Part shown: in pieces, positions 35,819 through 46,134 of the stretch
How positions within the stretch are numbered: position 1 is the first letter of the stretch
Layout: each line of letters starts with the position of its first letter
Assembly: GCA_020629275.1 (NCBI GenBank)
Contig: JAHDDQ010000003.1
Span: 23,484-87,483, forward strand
Direction: 5' to 3'
Length of the DNA stretch: 64,000 bases
DNA from: Tenacibaculum sp.
Lineage (GTDB): Bacteria; Bacteroidota; Bacteroidia; Flavobacteriales; Flavobacteriaceae
Notes under the pieces: generated by a model
Seen by the model: the letters and a program-made list of their open reading frames with translations, nothing else
What the model was told of the DNA's origin: nothing
Databases searched by the model: none
Made by a program: the position numbers and the translations under genes

Positions 35819-38743
35819 TTATTGATTTATAACCCATGATATATAATATAGTTGTCCTATTTGTCCCGCCCCCGGTGCTACATAATAATCTTTTCCGAAT
35901 AAATTTGTTCCACCAACTTTAATTCTAGATTTAATTGAAGGAATAGTATAATTTAATTGAGCATCAATTACCGTTCTAGCATCAACTTCTCCTTTTACGA
36001 ATGTTGATACCCATCTATATTTATCTTGCCATCTAGCATCAATATTAAATCCAAAGTTTTTGATTAACTTTTCGTTACCGAATTGTACCTTTACAGTATG
36101 TTTTGGTGAGTTGAAGTTTGGCTCAAAAAATCCGTTATCCTTATCTTCATATTCAAAATCAATAAAGTTATAGTTTAAACCTAAGTCAAAATTTCTAAAC
36201 AACTTAGTATGCATATCTAAACCAAAACCATACGAATCTATAATAGATTTTGCATTTGTAACAATATTAAATTCGCTCACGCCTGAGACAAATTGAAGAT
36301 TAGGTACTCTAACTCCATTAAATATAGCGTCATTAAAAGAAATAGCCGCAGCTTGATCTAAAACAACAATATTATCTTGGACATTACTTAAAAAATCGGT
36401 TGGACTAGTTGCAGGATTTGTTAAATCAGCTATCTCTTGATCTGTTAATCTTGTATTTCCGTTTGGAAAAACTTTACCAGCGTTTGGTATAACAATATCT
36501 TGTATAAATATAAAGTCATTATGTCTACTATAAAAACCGTTAAAATCTAAATATAGATTTGTACTATTATTTAAACGTAATATACCTCTATATCCTAATT
36601 CTATTGTCTTTACAACCTCAGGCACTACAGATTTATAGTCAGATTTAATGTATTGACGATCTGCAATATCATCAGTATAATAAGCTTTGGTTAAAAGCGC
36701 ATTATCTAAAACTTCACTTCCGTTTATAGTTCTAAAATTTTCAACCCATCCTGTAGAAGCATCAAACCCATAAAATCTAACATCTTCATAAGATACTCTG
36801 TCTAAATTTTCTCTAATAGTACCTAAATTAGTTTTAACTCCTGATTGAGAAAACAAGTATTGCTCTTGAAGAGTTGGATTACGGAAACCTGTTTGATACG
36901 ATGCTCTTAGCACATGATTTTTATCTTCTCCTAAAGAATAATTAATAGCTACACGAGGAGAGTAATTCGCATCAAAGTTTTGAGATTTATCATAACGAAT
37001 AGACCCAGTAAATTTTAACCTATCATTAAGCATGTTTTTTTGAAGCTGCGTATAAAAACCGTATTCATATAAATTTATTTTTTCCTGCCCATCATTAAAA
37101 AGTGTCCCTTTGGAGTTAGGGTTATACTTTCTATAAGATCCTCCAACTTGAAAATCTGCCCAATCATTTAAAAGAGATTTAAAATTATAATTTCCATCAG
37201 TGTGAATATAATTACTTCTTTCAAAAATAGCACTACCACCTTTAGTTATCAAAGTACTAGATGACTGACCTAAGGCTCTAATAAATTCAGGAGAACCTGG
37301 TACATAAGCATTTCTAAAAGCAAAATTCCTAGCGTCTTGAATCGATGTTCCTTCATCATAAAATTTCTGATAAAAGTCAAAAGCATAACTATCATAAAAA
37401 ACTCCTGCATCATTAAGAATATTATCTGCAGTCTTAGTTAAATCAAAACTGTTTCCAGAATCATTAGCAGTTAAATATCCTCTTATATAAAAATTATCTC
37501 CTTTTACTTCTAACCTATGTTGACCAATGTAATAATTTTTCTGTACTAGTCTAGTATCATTACCTTGAAATAAATTATCTCTTAATGATAATCTTGAAGT
37601 TAGTTGAAGCTCTAATGACTCATCACTAAAAGGTCTGTAATGTAGTGAACCCGAAAATCTAACATTTTTAGATGTAAAATCTCCTCCTATAAGTTGTCTC
37701 TCAGTATATCCTTGTCTTCTTGACAATAAGCTCCTAGGTAAATTCAAACCAAGATAATCAGTAAAAGCTAAACTATAAAAATTTTCGTCACCATAAACAT
37801 TAACACCATCATATTGAGGGGTTGATGCCATACCTCCATCTATTAATTCATTTGTGTCTACCTCTTTATTTCTATAATCGGCTGCTGACCATTCTTTAAC
37901 TTCAAAATATGACGCATTTACTTTTGCGGCAAATTTATCATTAAACTTATATCCCATTCTAATTGCAACATCTGCAAAAGGATTATTACCTGCTTCGTCT
38001 TGACTTGTAAAACCACTTTTAAACATGGTTGTTATGCCAGTATAATCAAATGGGTTTTTAGTATTCATAAGCATAATACCATTATATGAATTTGCCCCAT
38101 ATAAAGCAGAAGAGGCACCCGGTAATATTTCTACACTTAAAATATCTAATTCAGATACTCCTGAAAAGTTACCAGTACTATAACTTAATGCTTGCGCTGC
38201 CGAATCCATACCATCAACTAATTGTACAAATCTAGTATTCGTAAAATCTGCAAAACCTCTAGAATTTATAGACTTAAACCCATAACTCACTTCTCTTGAA
38301 TCAATACCTTTTAAATTAGTTAAACCATCGTAAAAAGAACTTGAAGCAGTTCTTCTAATATCATCTGCACCAAATCTTTCAATTGTTACTGGCGATTCAA
38401 TAATTCTTTCAGGAACTCTAGATGCTGAAATTACTATTTGATCTAATAATAAGCTTTCTTTAAGAATAACATTTAAATTTTGTCCTTCCTCAACAATCTC
38501 TACATATTCTGTTTGATGACCGAATGCAGAAATAGTAATTGTTTGTGGCAAATCTTTACTTACAGTGATTGTAAACTCACCATCTGTATTTGAAGTAATT
38601 ATTTCTGAACTACTTGTAATTTTAGCGTTATAGAATGGCTCTAAGTATTCATTGTATACCACACCGCTTATTTTCACTTGTGCGAATGCTTGGAAAGCAC
38701 ACAAGATAAAAACAACCGTTACTAATTGTTTATTAAACATCAT
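35819..38743 (-). CDS. TonB-dependent outer-membrane receptor (copy 1 of duplicated cassette)
   Basis: The 974-residue protein has a signal peptide (FNKQLVTVVFILCAFQAFAQ) and a carboxypeptidase-like regulatory domain (about 22-110, KISGVVYNEYLEPFYNAKI). The plug follows (VISASRVPERIIESPVTIER, VEILPGASSALYGANSYNGI), then a large beta-barrel ending in the aromatic-rich strand YYISWVINQ. Plug phrases such as LYGANSYNGIM are typical of the Bacteroidota receptors that import vitamins, siderophores or organic nutrients, but the ligand is unknown and no SusD partner is present. The receptor homologue at 39617 shares the whole layout. A secreted TonB-C-terminal protein is encoded 35 bases upstream, so the pair forms a unit. 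Confidence 0.94.
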   Translation of the reverse strand: MMFNKQLVTVVFILCAFQAFAQVKISGVVYNEYLEPFYNAKITSSSEIITSNTDGEFTITVSKDLPQTITISAFGHQTEYVEIVEEGQNLNVILKESLLLDQIVISASRVPERIIESPVTIERFGADDIRRTASSSFYDGLTNLKGIDSREVSYGFKSINSRGFADFTNTRFVQLVDGMDSAAQALSYSTGNFSGVSELDILSVEILPGASSALYGANSYNGIMLMNTKNPFDYTGITTMFKSGFTSQDEAGNNPFADVAIRMGYKFNDKFAAKVNASYFEVKEWSAADYRNKEVDTNELIDGGMASTPQYDGVNVYGDENFYSLAFTDYLGLNLPRSLLSRRQGYTERQLIGGDFTSKNVRFSGSLHYRPFSDESLELQLTSRLSLRDNLFQGNDTRLVQKNYYIGQHRLEVKGDNFYIRGYLTANDSGNSFDLTKTADNILNDAGVFYDSYAFDFYQKFYDEGTSIQDARNFAFRNAYVPGSPEFIRALGQSSSTLITKGGSAIFERSNYIHTDGNYNFKSLLNDWADFQVGGSYRKYNPNSKGTLFNDGQEKINLYEYGFYTQLQKNMLNDRLKFTGSIRYDKSQNFDANYSPRVAINYSLGEDKNHVLRASYQTGFRNPTLQEQYLFSQSGVKTNLGTIRENLDRVSYEDVRFYGFDASTGWVENFRTINGSEVLDNALLTKAYYTDDIADRQYIKSDYKSVVPEVVKTIELGYRGILRLNNSTNLYLDFNGFYSRHNDFIFIQDIVIPNAGKVFPNGNTRLTDQEIADLTNPATSPTDFLSNVQDNIVVLDQAAAISFNDAIFNGVRVPNLQFVSGVSEFNIVTNAKSIIDSYGFGLDMHTKLFRNFDLGLNYNFIDFEYEDKDNGFFEPNFNSPKHTVKVQFGNEKLIKNFGFNIDARWQDKYRWVSTFVKGEVDARTVIDAQLNYTIPSIKSRIKVGGTNLFGKDYYVAPGAGQIGQLYYISWVINQ

Positions 38744-38778
38744 AAATTAATTTTGGGATTATTTCGAATTGTAATTTA

Positions 38779-39513
38779 TTATTCTGCTAATGAAAAGTTT
38801 ATTGGAAAACCATATTTAACAGCAACTCTCTTACCATCTTTCTTTGCTGGTTTAAATCTTGAAAGTTTTGTTACTACTCTTTTAGCTTCTTCATTTAATA
38901 TTTCAGCATTGTCTGGTCCTAGTGTTTTGATATTTCTAACGTCTCCATTTTTATCAATAACAAAACGTACCCACACTTCTCCTTGTATCATATTTCTTAC
39001 TGCCTCACTAGGATAGCTGAAATGTTTTTGTATGTGCTTAACCATATTTTCGTTAAAACAATCAAACATGTCTCCGTCTTTAACACTTTTACATTCATCA
39101 AAAGAAGGTACTCTATCAACGCTATTAAAACGTTCTGCTTTTCTAACTTCTTCTTTCGAAAGGCTATTTGTTAATGAAGCTATATCTGTAGCCGCAGATT
39201 TTTTCTTTATGCTAAGTTTATTTGAGATCTCTGAAGTTTTTGCTACTTCAGATAAACCTGAGGTACTTAACGAGTTTGCTGTTGAAGCTATCTCTTTCTT
39301 TCTCTTTTTTAAGAATCTTTTTCTAGGTGCAGAAACTCGAACCTTTATTTGTCTAACTTTTTTATTCTTTGCTCCTTTTAAAGGCTCAATAGAACATTTA
39401 GTTATACTATTTAAATCATCTAAAGGCTCTTCTGGTGTTTCACAAACCTTTTGAGAGAATCCTTCTACTAAGCTAAATGCTACTAACAATAGCAATACAA
39501 CATTTTTTTTCAT
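38779..39513 (-). CDS. secreted TonB C-terminal-domain protein (copy 1 of duplicated cassette)
   Basis: The 244-residue protein has a signal peptide (MKKNVVLLLLVAFSLVEGFS), then a conserved head CETPEEPLDDLNSITKC whose two cysteines are 15 residues apart. A basic stretch VSAPRKRFLKKRKKE and a low-complexity serine/threonine linker follow. A second cysteine pair lies in FDECKSVKDGDMFDC. The C-terminal TonB fold reads YPSEAVRNMIQGEVWVRFVI, DKNGDVRNIKTLGP, LSRFKPAKKDGKRVAV. The export signal looks cleavable, so the protein may be free in the periplasm and not a classical anchored TonB. It is close to the protein at 42647 and lies directly upstream of a TonB-dependent receptor. Confidence 0.85.
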   Translation of the reverse strand: MKKNVVLLLLVAFSLVEGFSQKVCETPEEPLDDLNSITKCSIEPLKGAKNKKVRQIKVRVSAPRKRFLKKRKKEIASTANSLSTSGLSEVAKTSEISNKLSIKKKSAATDIASLTNSLSKEEVRKAERFNSVDRVPSFDECKSVKDGDMFDCFNENMVKHIQKHFSYPSEAVRNMIQGEVWVRFVIDKNGDVRNIKTLGPDNAEILNEEAKRVVTKLSRFKPAKKDGKRVAVKYGFPINFSLAE

Positions 39514-39616
39514 AAGTATATTATTACTTTTTTAAGTTAAGTAGTTTTTAGTATATACGTTTTAAATCGAGCGCAAAGCTAATCAAAAAACTTGAATTAA
39601 CGTATTTTTTTATGTA

Positions 39617-42500
39617 TTAATTGTTTATCGTCCAAGAAACATAGTACTGAGAACCTATGGTTCCTGCTTCTGGCACGCTAATGTATTCTTTTCCTGTAAT
39701 ATTTGTTCCTCCTACTTTAATCACCAATTTAGTAGACGGAATTGTATAATTCATTTGAGCATCAACAACAAATCTATCTTCTACAATTCTATCTAGGAAA
39801 CGAGATTGATACAAAAATTCATCTTGCCATCTTGTATTGACAGCAAAACCAAAGTTTTTAAACAGCCTGTCGTGACCAAATTGTAGCTTTACAGAATGCT
39901 TTGGTGTATTAAACCCTGGCTTAAATGTAAAATCATCTACATTATCAAAAGTAAAATCTGAAAAAGCATAACTTGCACCTAAGTCAAAATTTCCTAAAAC
40001 TTTAGTATTGAATCCTGCTGAAAAACCATAAGCTTGAATCTCTGATTTACTGTTGGTATTGATAATATATCTTTGAAAGTCGTTTAAAAATATCGCTTGT
40101 GCTGACCCCGAAGCTGGGTTATCTACTGAACCGTAAAACGGAACTACTACTTCAGTAGAAGTAATAAAATCTTCATGAATATTGAAAAAGCCTACTAAGT
40201 CAAACTCAAAAAGACTTCCTATGTCTACAGCTCCTCGATATCCTAGCTCAAATGATTTTACTGTCTCTGGTTTTACTAACTCTGCAGTAGACTGTCTCGA
40301 TAGATTAGGGTTTGACTGAAATATTGTTGTGGGATCTGTTACTCCATTAATTGCATTTGTTCTGAAATCACTTTGAAAAGCTTCTACAGATTCAGCTGTA
40401 TATGAGTTATTAAATGCTGATTCTCCAGATAATACAGCTTGCTGCCCCGCTATAGAAACGTAACCTCTAACAATAACCTCACGGGATAAGTTCTCTGCTA
40501 CTGATCCTAATAACACAACATTTCCTAACGTTAATCCAAGATACTGATCTTGCGATGTTGGGTTTCTAAATCCTGTTTGAAATAATAACCTAAAATTATG
40601 ATCTCTTTTCTCACCTACTGAATAAGAAACGGTTGCTCTTAGCGAAAAGTTACCATCAAAGTTTCTAGACTTGTCAAAACGAACTGTACCAGTAAACTTA
40701 ATACGATCATCGTTAAATTTCTTCTGTACCTGAGTGTACACTCCATATTGTCTATATCTCAAAACCCCATCGTCATCGGTATAAACCTGTCCATTAGAAT
40801 CTAAGGCGAAACTTCTAAAGCTACCTCCAACTTGAATATCTGCAAAATCAAAATGATCTGCTAAATTATAATTTGCATCTACATGGTAAAAACCTGAGTT
40901 TTCGTCTAATCTAGCTCCGTTTTGTGCTATGTCGGTTGCTCTTGCTAAGTTTAAGTATCTATTAAATTCATTCGACCCTGCTTCTGGCTTACCTGTATCT
41001 GCAATAAGCCTAGCAGTATTATGAGCTTGATCACTTGAAATCCCTTGATTTAACAACGTAAAATAAGCTACTCCATATTCAGTAAAATAATCTCTATTAG
41101 ATTTCCACGCATTATTAACGAATACACCAGCTAATCTCGAATCCACAGTTTTTCCTGCATCGTTCTCATTATAATATCCTCTTAAGAAATAATTTTTCCC
41201 TTTAAACTCTAACCTAAACTGCTCCATATACGAGTTATTCTGAGCGTATCTGTTACTCGCTTGAGAAATGTTATTTCCTAAACTGAATTTTGAAGCAAAA
41301 ATGATTTCTGTGTCTTTATTTTTCCATGGTCGAAAATGTAGAGCTCCTTCAAACGTAGTATTTTTGATTCTGTAATCAATTAATTCTCTTTCTAAGAAAC
41401 CTGTTCTACTTATTCTTTGATTTACTACACTAGTTCCTCCATTAAGTCTAAGGTTTTGTAATGCATTAATTGACTGACCGAAAAGCGGTGATGATGGATC
41501 TTGAGTAGCTTGATCAACTGATAAAGCTAAATCTACCAAATTCAATCCAAAATCGTCTCCGTACACATTTACTCCGTTATAGTTCGTGTTTCCTTGATGA
41601 CTAGTGGCTCCACTACCATTAGAGTCACTTCTATCATCAGCTACCCAATCTTCTCCGTTGTTATATACAATATTCACTTTACCAGCAACCCAATCATTGA
41701 ATTTAAACGCTAGCCTTGCTCCAATATCATAAAAAGCGTAAGTTCCACGACCTTCTTGTGTATTTACACCAGATTTAGTGTAAATACTAATCCCTGCATC
41801 ATCAAATGGATTTTTACTCGTCATCAACATAATTCCATTAAATGCATTGGCTCCATATAATGCCGATGCTGCACCAGGTAGAATTTCAACATTCTTAACA
41901 TCTAATTCGTTTAGCCCAAAAATATTCCCTAAAGCATAATCAAACACAGGAACAGCTCCATCCACTCCATCTATTAACTGAACAAATCTATTATTCGCTG
42001 TACTAGCAAAACCACGATTAGACACTACTGTTTTAGTTAAGTAATTATTATCTAATACGTCTATTCCTTTTAAATTCCCTAAACTTTGATAAAAATTAGG
42101 TGATGGTGTTTTCTTTATATACTTCCCATCAATTCGTTCAATAGTAACTGGCGATTCCATAACTCGTTCTGGTGTTCTAGAAGCAGATATTACGACTTGA
42201 TCTAATACGAATGTTTCTTTAAGAATAACATTTATTTCTTGTGAAGTATCTGTTACAGTAATAACTTCAGATTGGAAACCAACTAAAGATATATTTATGG
42301 TTACTGGAAAGTTTTTTACTTTAACGACAAATTCTCCATCGTAATTAGTAGTGACAGAATTACCTTCGCTTGTTTTCACAATCGCTCCTGGAAAAGGTTC
42401 TAAGTATTCATCGAAAACTAAACCTGATATTTGTTGAGCTTGCGCACTCATGAAAACTGTTCCTAGCAAAAAAATAAGGGGAATAGTAGTTTTTAATCAT
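39617..42500 (-). CDS. TonB-dependent outer-membrane receptor (copy 2), signal peptide out of frame by one base
   Basis: The intact frame from a TTG at 42469 encodes about 950 residues: a carboxypeptidase-like domain (QISGLVFDEYLEPFPGAIVK), a plug (VISASRTPERVMESPVTIER, VEILPGAASALYGANAFNGI) and a beta-barrel ending in YYVSWTINN. It is a paralogue of the receptor at 35819. The TTG start leaves only a stub of the export signal. An ATG at 42500 begins a normal signal peptide if one A is removed from the A5 run (T run at 42490-42494 on the plus strand). The joined frame would read MIKTTIPLIFLLGTVFMSAQ. As given, the ATG frame goes out of register. This may be a phase-variable or decayed start or a sequencing error. 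The ligand is unknown. Confidence 0.85.
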
Positions 42501-42646
42501 AACTATAAAATTAATTGCATTTGTCGCTTTTAGCATGTTGCTAATTTTTGATAATTTACTAAAAAAAATGCTTAGAACCTTAAAAATAAAGCTCTAAACA
42601 TTTTAAAAAATTATTTTGAAATGAAAAGTGTCCTTTTCACTTGAAT

Positions 42647-43369
42647 TTAATTGTCTTCTAAAGAGAAATTAATAGGGAATCCGTATTTAACCGATGTATT
42701 TTCTCCATCTTTAACTCCTGGTGTAAATCTTGGTAAGTTAGAAACTACGCGAACAGCTTCATCTTTCAATATTTTACCACCTTTTGGACTCAACGCTTTG
42801 ATATTTGTTACATTACCATTTTTGTCAATAATAAAACGAACCCAAACTTCACCTTCAATTTTGTTAATCACAGCATCACTAGGATACCTAAAATGCTCTT
42901 GAATGTGTTTGATCATTTCTGTATTAAAACAATCAATTTGATCATTAGATCCTTTTTCTCCTTCACAATCAGAAAACATTGGGATAGCGTCAACTGTACT
43001 AAATTTATTTGCCTTTCTTACCTCTTCTTTAGATAACGTATTAGACAGGGCAGCTAAATTGGTTTTAAGAGCTATTGTTTTAGATAATTCGGAAGAATGG
43101 TTTGTATCTGATAAACCTGAACCACTCAAGCTATTTGCACCAGTAACGGCTTTGTTTTTTCTTTTCTTCAAAAATCGTTTCTTAGGTGCCGATACACGAA
43201 CTGATATTTGCCTCGCTTTCTTATCGTTTGATTTTTTCGATGGATTAATAGTACATTTAGTTATACTGTTTAAATCATCTAGTGTTTCTGCTGGTGTATC
43301 ACACGTTTCTTGTTGTGCGCTTATATTAATAGATAGCACACACAATATAAAATAAAGTGTTTTTTTCAT
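42647..43369 (-). CDS. secreted TonB C-terminal-domain protein (copy 2 of duplicated cassette)
   Basis: The 240-residue protein has a signal peptide (MKKTLYFILCVLSINISAQ), the conserved head CDTPAETLDDLNSITKC, a basic segment VSAPKKRFLKKRKNK and a second cysteine pair in FSDCEGEKGSNDQIDC. The TonB-like C-terminus reads YPSDAVINKIEGEVWVRFII, DKNGNVTNIKALSP, LPRFTPGVKDGENTSV. It aligns along its length with the protein at 38779, which sits in the same position relative to the other receptor. It precedes the frameshifted receptor by about 150 bases. A role in handing energy or ligand to the adjacent receptor is inferred from position and fold. Confidence 0.85.
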   Translation of the reverse strand: MKKTLYFILCVLSINISAQQETCDTPAETLDDLNSITKCTINPSKKSNDKKARQISVRVSAPKKRFLKKRKNKAVTGANSLSGSGLSDTNHSSELSKTIALKTNLAALSNTLSKEEVRKANKFSTVDAIPMFSDCEGEKGSNDQIDCFNTEMIKHIQEHFRYPSDAVINKIEGEVWVRFIIDKNGNVTNIKALSPKGGKILKDEAVRVVSNLPRFTPGVKDGENTSVKYGFPINFSLEDN

Positions 43370-43555
43370 AAGTTAGGGAATTGACACTCAATCAGAAAAA
43401 CTGACTGAGAAAATTATACTTCTATATATGCAAAATATGTTCCAAAGTACAAAACTAATGAAATTTGTTGAAAAAAAATTAAAAATTATATAAAATACTG
43501 TTAAACCCTATTTTTTTTGACGTTTTTTGAATATTTAGAGTCCTTTTGTACTTTT

Positions 43556-44746
43556 TTAATACAAAAAGTTGTTGTAGGGAAATATCTTCATGTGGATATT
43601 TTTAACTTCTTCGTATACTTTATCTTTAAACTCTTCTATGTTATCTTTATTTTCTGCAGAAATAAAACAAGCTTCTGTACTAATATCGTTAAACCATGTC
43701 TTCTTCCAATCATTTAACGTGTAATGTTCTTTTGTTTTCTGTGTAATTAAATCGTCTTCATCTATAGTCTTGTGTGTATAAGCATCTATTTTATTGAAAA
43801 CCATAATAACTGGCTTGTTAGAGCTATCTATTTCATCTAAGATTTTATTCACAGAAGTAATATGGTCTTCAAAGTTTGGATGAGAAATATCTACTACATG
43901 TAATAAGAGGTCTGCCTCCCTTACTTCGTCTAATGTTGACTTAAAAGACTCAACCAATTGTGTAGGTAGCTTTCGGATAAAACCAACAGTATCTGTGAGT
44001 AAAAAAGGGACATTTTTCACTACAACTTTACGAACTGTAGTGTCTAATGTTGCAAACAGTTTATTCTCAGCAAAAACATCACTTTTACTAATAACATTCA
44101 TTAACGTAGATTTACCAACATTGGTATATCCTACTAACGCTACTCTTACAAGCTGCCCTCTATTCTTCCTTTGAATAGCCATTTGCTTGTCAATTGTTTT
44201 TAGCTTTTTTTTAAGTAACGTGATTTTATCTCTAATAATACGTCTGTCGGTTTCAATTTCAGTTTCACCTGGTCCTCTCATACCTATACCACCTTTTTGT
44301 TTATCAAGGTGAGTCCACATTCTTGTTAACCTAGGTAATAAATATTCATATTGAGCTAGTTCAACTTGCGTTTTAGCTGAGCTTGTTTGTGCTCTACTTG
44401 CAAAAATATCAAGAATAAGATTCGTTCTATCTAAGATCTTACAATCTAAAATTTTCTCAATATTTCTTAATTGTGCTGGTGATAATTCATCATCGAAAAT
44501 AGCTGTTCCTATTCCGTTTCTTTCTATATATGATTTTACTTCATCTAACTTCCCTGATCCAATAAAGGTTTTTGGATGGGGTTTTTCAAGTTTTTGTAAG
44601 AAACGCTTAACAGGCACACCTCCGGCTGTACTGGTTAAAAATGCTAATTCATCTAAATATTCTTCTGCCTTTTCTTCATTTTGGTGCTGTGTTATTACAC
44701 CAATTAAAACTGTTTTCTCGGATATTACTTCTTTAGTCTCAATCAT
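43556..44746 (-). CDS. hflX: GTPase HflX
   Basis: HflX is a ribosome-associated GTPase that splits or rescues stalled ribosomes. The 396-residue protein has the N-terminal HflX domain (KPHPKTFIGSGKLDEVK, FDDELSPAQLRNIE, TNLILDIFASRAQT), the signature GGIGMRGPGETEIETDRR and a coiled coil. The G domain shows G1 GYTNVGKST, G2/G3 TLDTTVRK and LLTDTVGFI, and G4 VFNKID. The C-terminal extension after G5 is short. A -7-like TATTTTTG (complement of 44753-44760) lies only six bases before the ATG, suggesting a near-leaderless transcript or an upstream promoter. Confidence 0.96.
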   Translation of the reverse strand: MIETKEVISEKTVLIGVITQHQNEEKAEEYLDELAFLTSTAGGVPVKRFLQKLEKPHPKTFIGSGKLDEVKSYIERNGIGTAIFDDELSPAQLRNIEKILDCKILDRTNLILDIFASRAQTSSAKTQVELAQYEYLLPRLTRMWTHLDKQKGGIGMRGPGETEIETDRRIIRDKITLLKKKLKTIDKQMAIQRKNRGQLVRVALVGYTNVGKSTLMNVISKSDVFAENKLFATLDTTVRKVVVKNVPFLLTDTVGFIRKLPTQLVESFKSTLDEVREADLLLHVVDISHPNFEDHITSVNKILDEIDSSNKPVIMVFNKIDAYTHKTIDEDDLITQKTKEHYTLNDWKKTWFNDISTEACFISAENKDNIEEFKDKVYEEVKNIHMKIFPYNNFLY

Positions 44747-44796
44747 AAGCTACAAAAATACGAATTCTAAAAATCTAAAACACGTTTATCTTTTTA

Positions 44797-45360
44797 CTAA
44801 TTCTTTATGCAGTTATAAATAAATGCCGGTGGAATATTTAAAGGTTCAAAATTCAAAGAAACATTCTTTTTCTTGAAAATTTCTTTCAACTTCTTATAAT
44901 AATTTAAACTATACTGAAATTGGGTGAAAGGAGCTTTATTCTTAAGTGTTTGGTATGATTCTTCTAGTATGTTTTGTGCAACTTCATTAGGTATTATCGA
45001 AAGAGGTAAACTTGATATTATAGCATCTGCCTTATCATAACCCAATTGCTTGATTTCTTCTCTTATATTTTCTGCAGAAGCTTTTAATACAATACATTGT
45101 GGATGATCAATTTTCAATAGTTCCTGATAAAACGCTTCATTTATCTCAAAACAAACTAATTTTGTTTTAGGCTGTATTTTATTTAAAATATGTTTTGTTA
45201 TGGCTCCATTTCCCGGACCTAGCTCAACAATTAAGTCTGAGTTATTGAAATCTACATGCTTTAACATTTTTTCTGCTAAAAAGCGAGAGCTCGGTATAAT
45301 TGTACCCGATGTTTTTGCTGTTGATATTGCTTCTTTAAAAAAATTGAACTTTTTCTTCAA
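44797..45360 (-). CDS. PmtA-like phospholipid N-methyltransferase / rRNA dimethylase-fold protein
   Basis: This 187-residue class I methyltransferase has the opening FFKEAISTAKTSGTIIPSSR, which is typical of the short bacterial phosphatidylethanolamine N-methyltransferases. SAM motif I is LIVELGPGNGAITKHIL, and the post-I strand is KLVCFEINEAFYQEL. The IISSLPLSIIPNEVAQNILE segment corresponds to the catalytic motif IV region. The substrate is likely a phospholipid head group, but the same fold serves rRNA adenine dimethylases. No ATG is available in this frame; TTG at 45360 is the likeliest start. The gene is divergent from comF with a 40-base gap. Confidence 0.75.
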   Translation of the reverse strand: MKKKFNFFKEAISTAKTSGTIIPSSRFLAEKMLKHVDFNNSDLIVELGPGNGAITKHILNKIQPKTKLVCFEINEAFYQELLKIDHPQCIVLKASAENIREEIKQLGYDKADAIISSLPLSIIPNEVAQNILEESYQTLKNKAPFTQFQYSLNYYKKLKEIFKKKNVSLNFEPLNIPPAFIYNCIKN

Positions 45361-45400
45361 ATCCTTCTTTTGTATATTACACTAAATTTTTCCCACAAAT

Positions 45401-46093
45401 ATGCAGTTTTTTAAAGACTTTCTAGGTTTATTTTATCCTAATTTATGTATAAATTGTACTAGAAACCTCTTAAAAAATGAGACGATCGTTTGTACGTTTT
45501 GTAACAATGACCTACCATTAATTGAAATTAGCAATATCAGAAAAAATCAAATTTCGGAAGTTTTTTATGGAAAAATCTCTATTCACAGTGCTGTTGGCTT
45601 ACTTTATTTTAGAAAAGGTAATAGTACTCAAAAGTTAATTCATAAATTGAAATATGAAAATAGGCAGGATGTTGGATCTTTCTTAGGGAATTGGTTTGGA
45701 CGAGAGTTGCATGAGAATACTCAATTTTCTTCTGTAGATCATATTATACCTGTTCCTTTACACAAAAAACGCCTAAAAAAAAGAGGGTATAATCAACTCA
45801 CTACATTTGGCACAGCATTAAGTTATCAACTTAAAACCTCATATACACCAAATATCTTAATCAAAACAGTAACAAATAAAACTCAGACTTTAAAAAATCG
45901 ATTTGATCGTTTTGATACTGCTGATCCTAAATTCAAATTAACGGATTATGAGTACCTTGAAAACAAACATGTTTTACTCATCGACGATATTATAACTACA
46001 GGCGCTACAATAGAATTTTGTTGTATAGAATTGCTTAAAGTTAAAAATATCAAAATTAGTATTGCAACTATTGCTTTCACTGAAAGAACCTAA
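45401..46093 (+). CDS. comF: ComF family phosphoribosyltransferase-like protein
   Basis: The 230-residue protein combines an N-terminal zinc-finger-like pair (LCINCTRN and VCTFC) with a phosphoribosyltransferase fold (DHIIPVPLHKKRLKKRGYNQ and the PRPP-like loop VLLIDDIITTGATIE). ComF proteins support DNA uptake during natural transformation in some bacteria and are conserved with unclear roles in others. The length and both motifs are intact. The next gene, 41 bases on, has its own -7 box. Confidence 0.92.
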   Translation: MQFFKDFLGLFYPNLCINCTRNLLKNETIVCTFCNNDLPLIEISNIRKNQISEVFYGKISIHSAVGLLYFRKGNSTQKLIHKLKYENRQDVGSFLGNWFGRELHENTQFSSVDHIIPVPLHKKRLKKRGYNQLTTFGTALSYQLKTSYTPNILIKTVTNKTQTLKNRFDRFDTADPKFKLTDYEYLENKHVLLIDDIITTGATIEFCCIELLKVKNIKISIATIAFTERT

Positions 46094-46104
46094 TTGATTT
46101 TTAC

Positions 46105-46112
46105 TACTTTTG
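46105..46112 (+). promoter_or_regulatory. -7 element before the Ig-like lipoprotein gene
   Basis: TACTTTTG fits TANNTTTG and ends 22 bases before the GTG start at 46135. The spacing matches other promoters here and supports the non-ATG start. Confidence 0.4.
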
Positions 46113-46134
46113 AGTATAATTTAAATTTTTATTT

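Noticed and set aside
38726..39454. Plus-strand open frames opposite the TonB-like protein gene at 38779
   Set aside because: They lie antisense to a well-supported gene with signal peptide and TonB fold; codon use fits the minus strand only. The same holds at 42651-43355 and 48104-48340.
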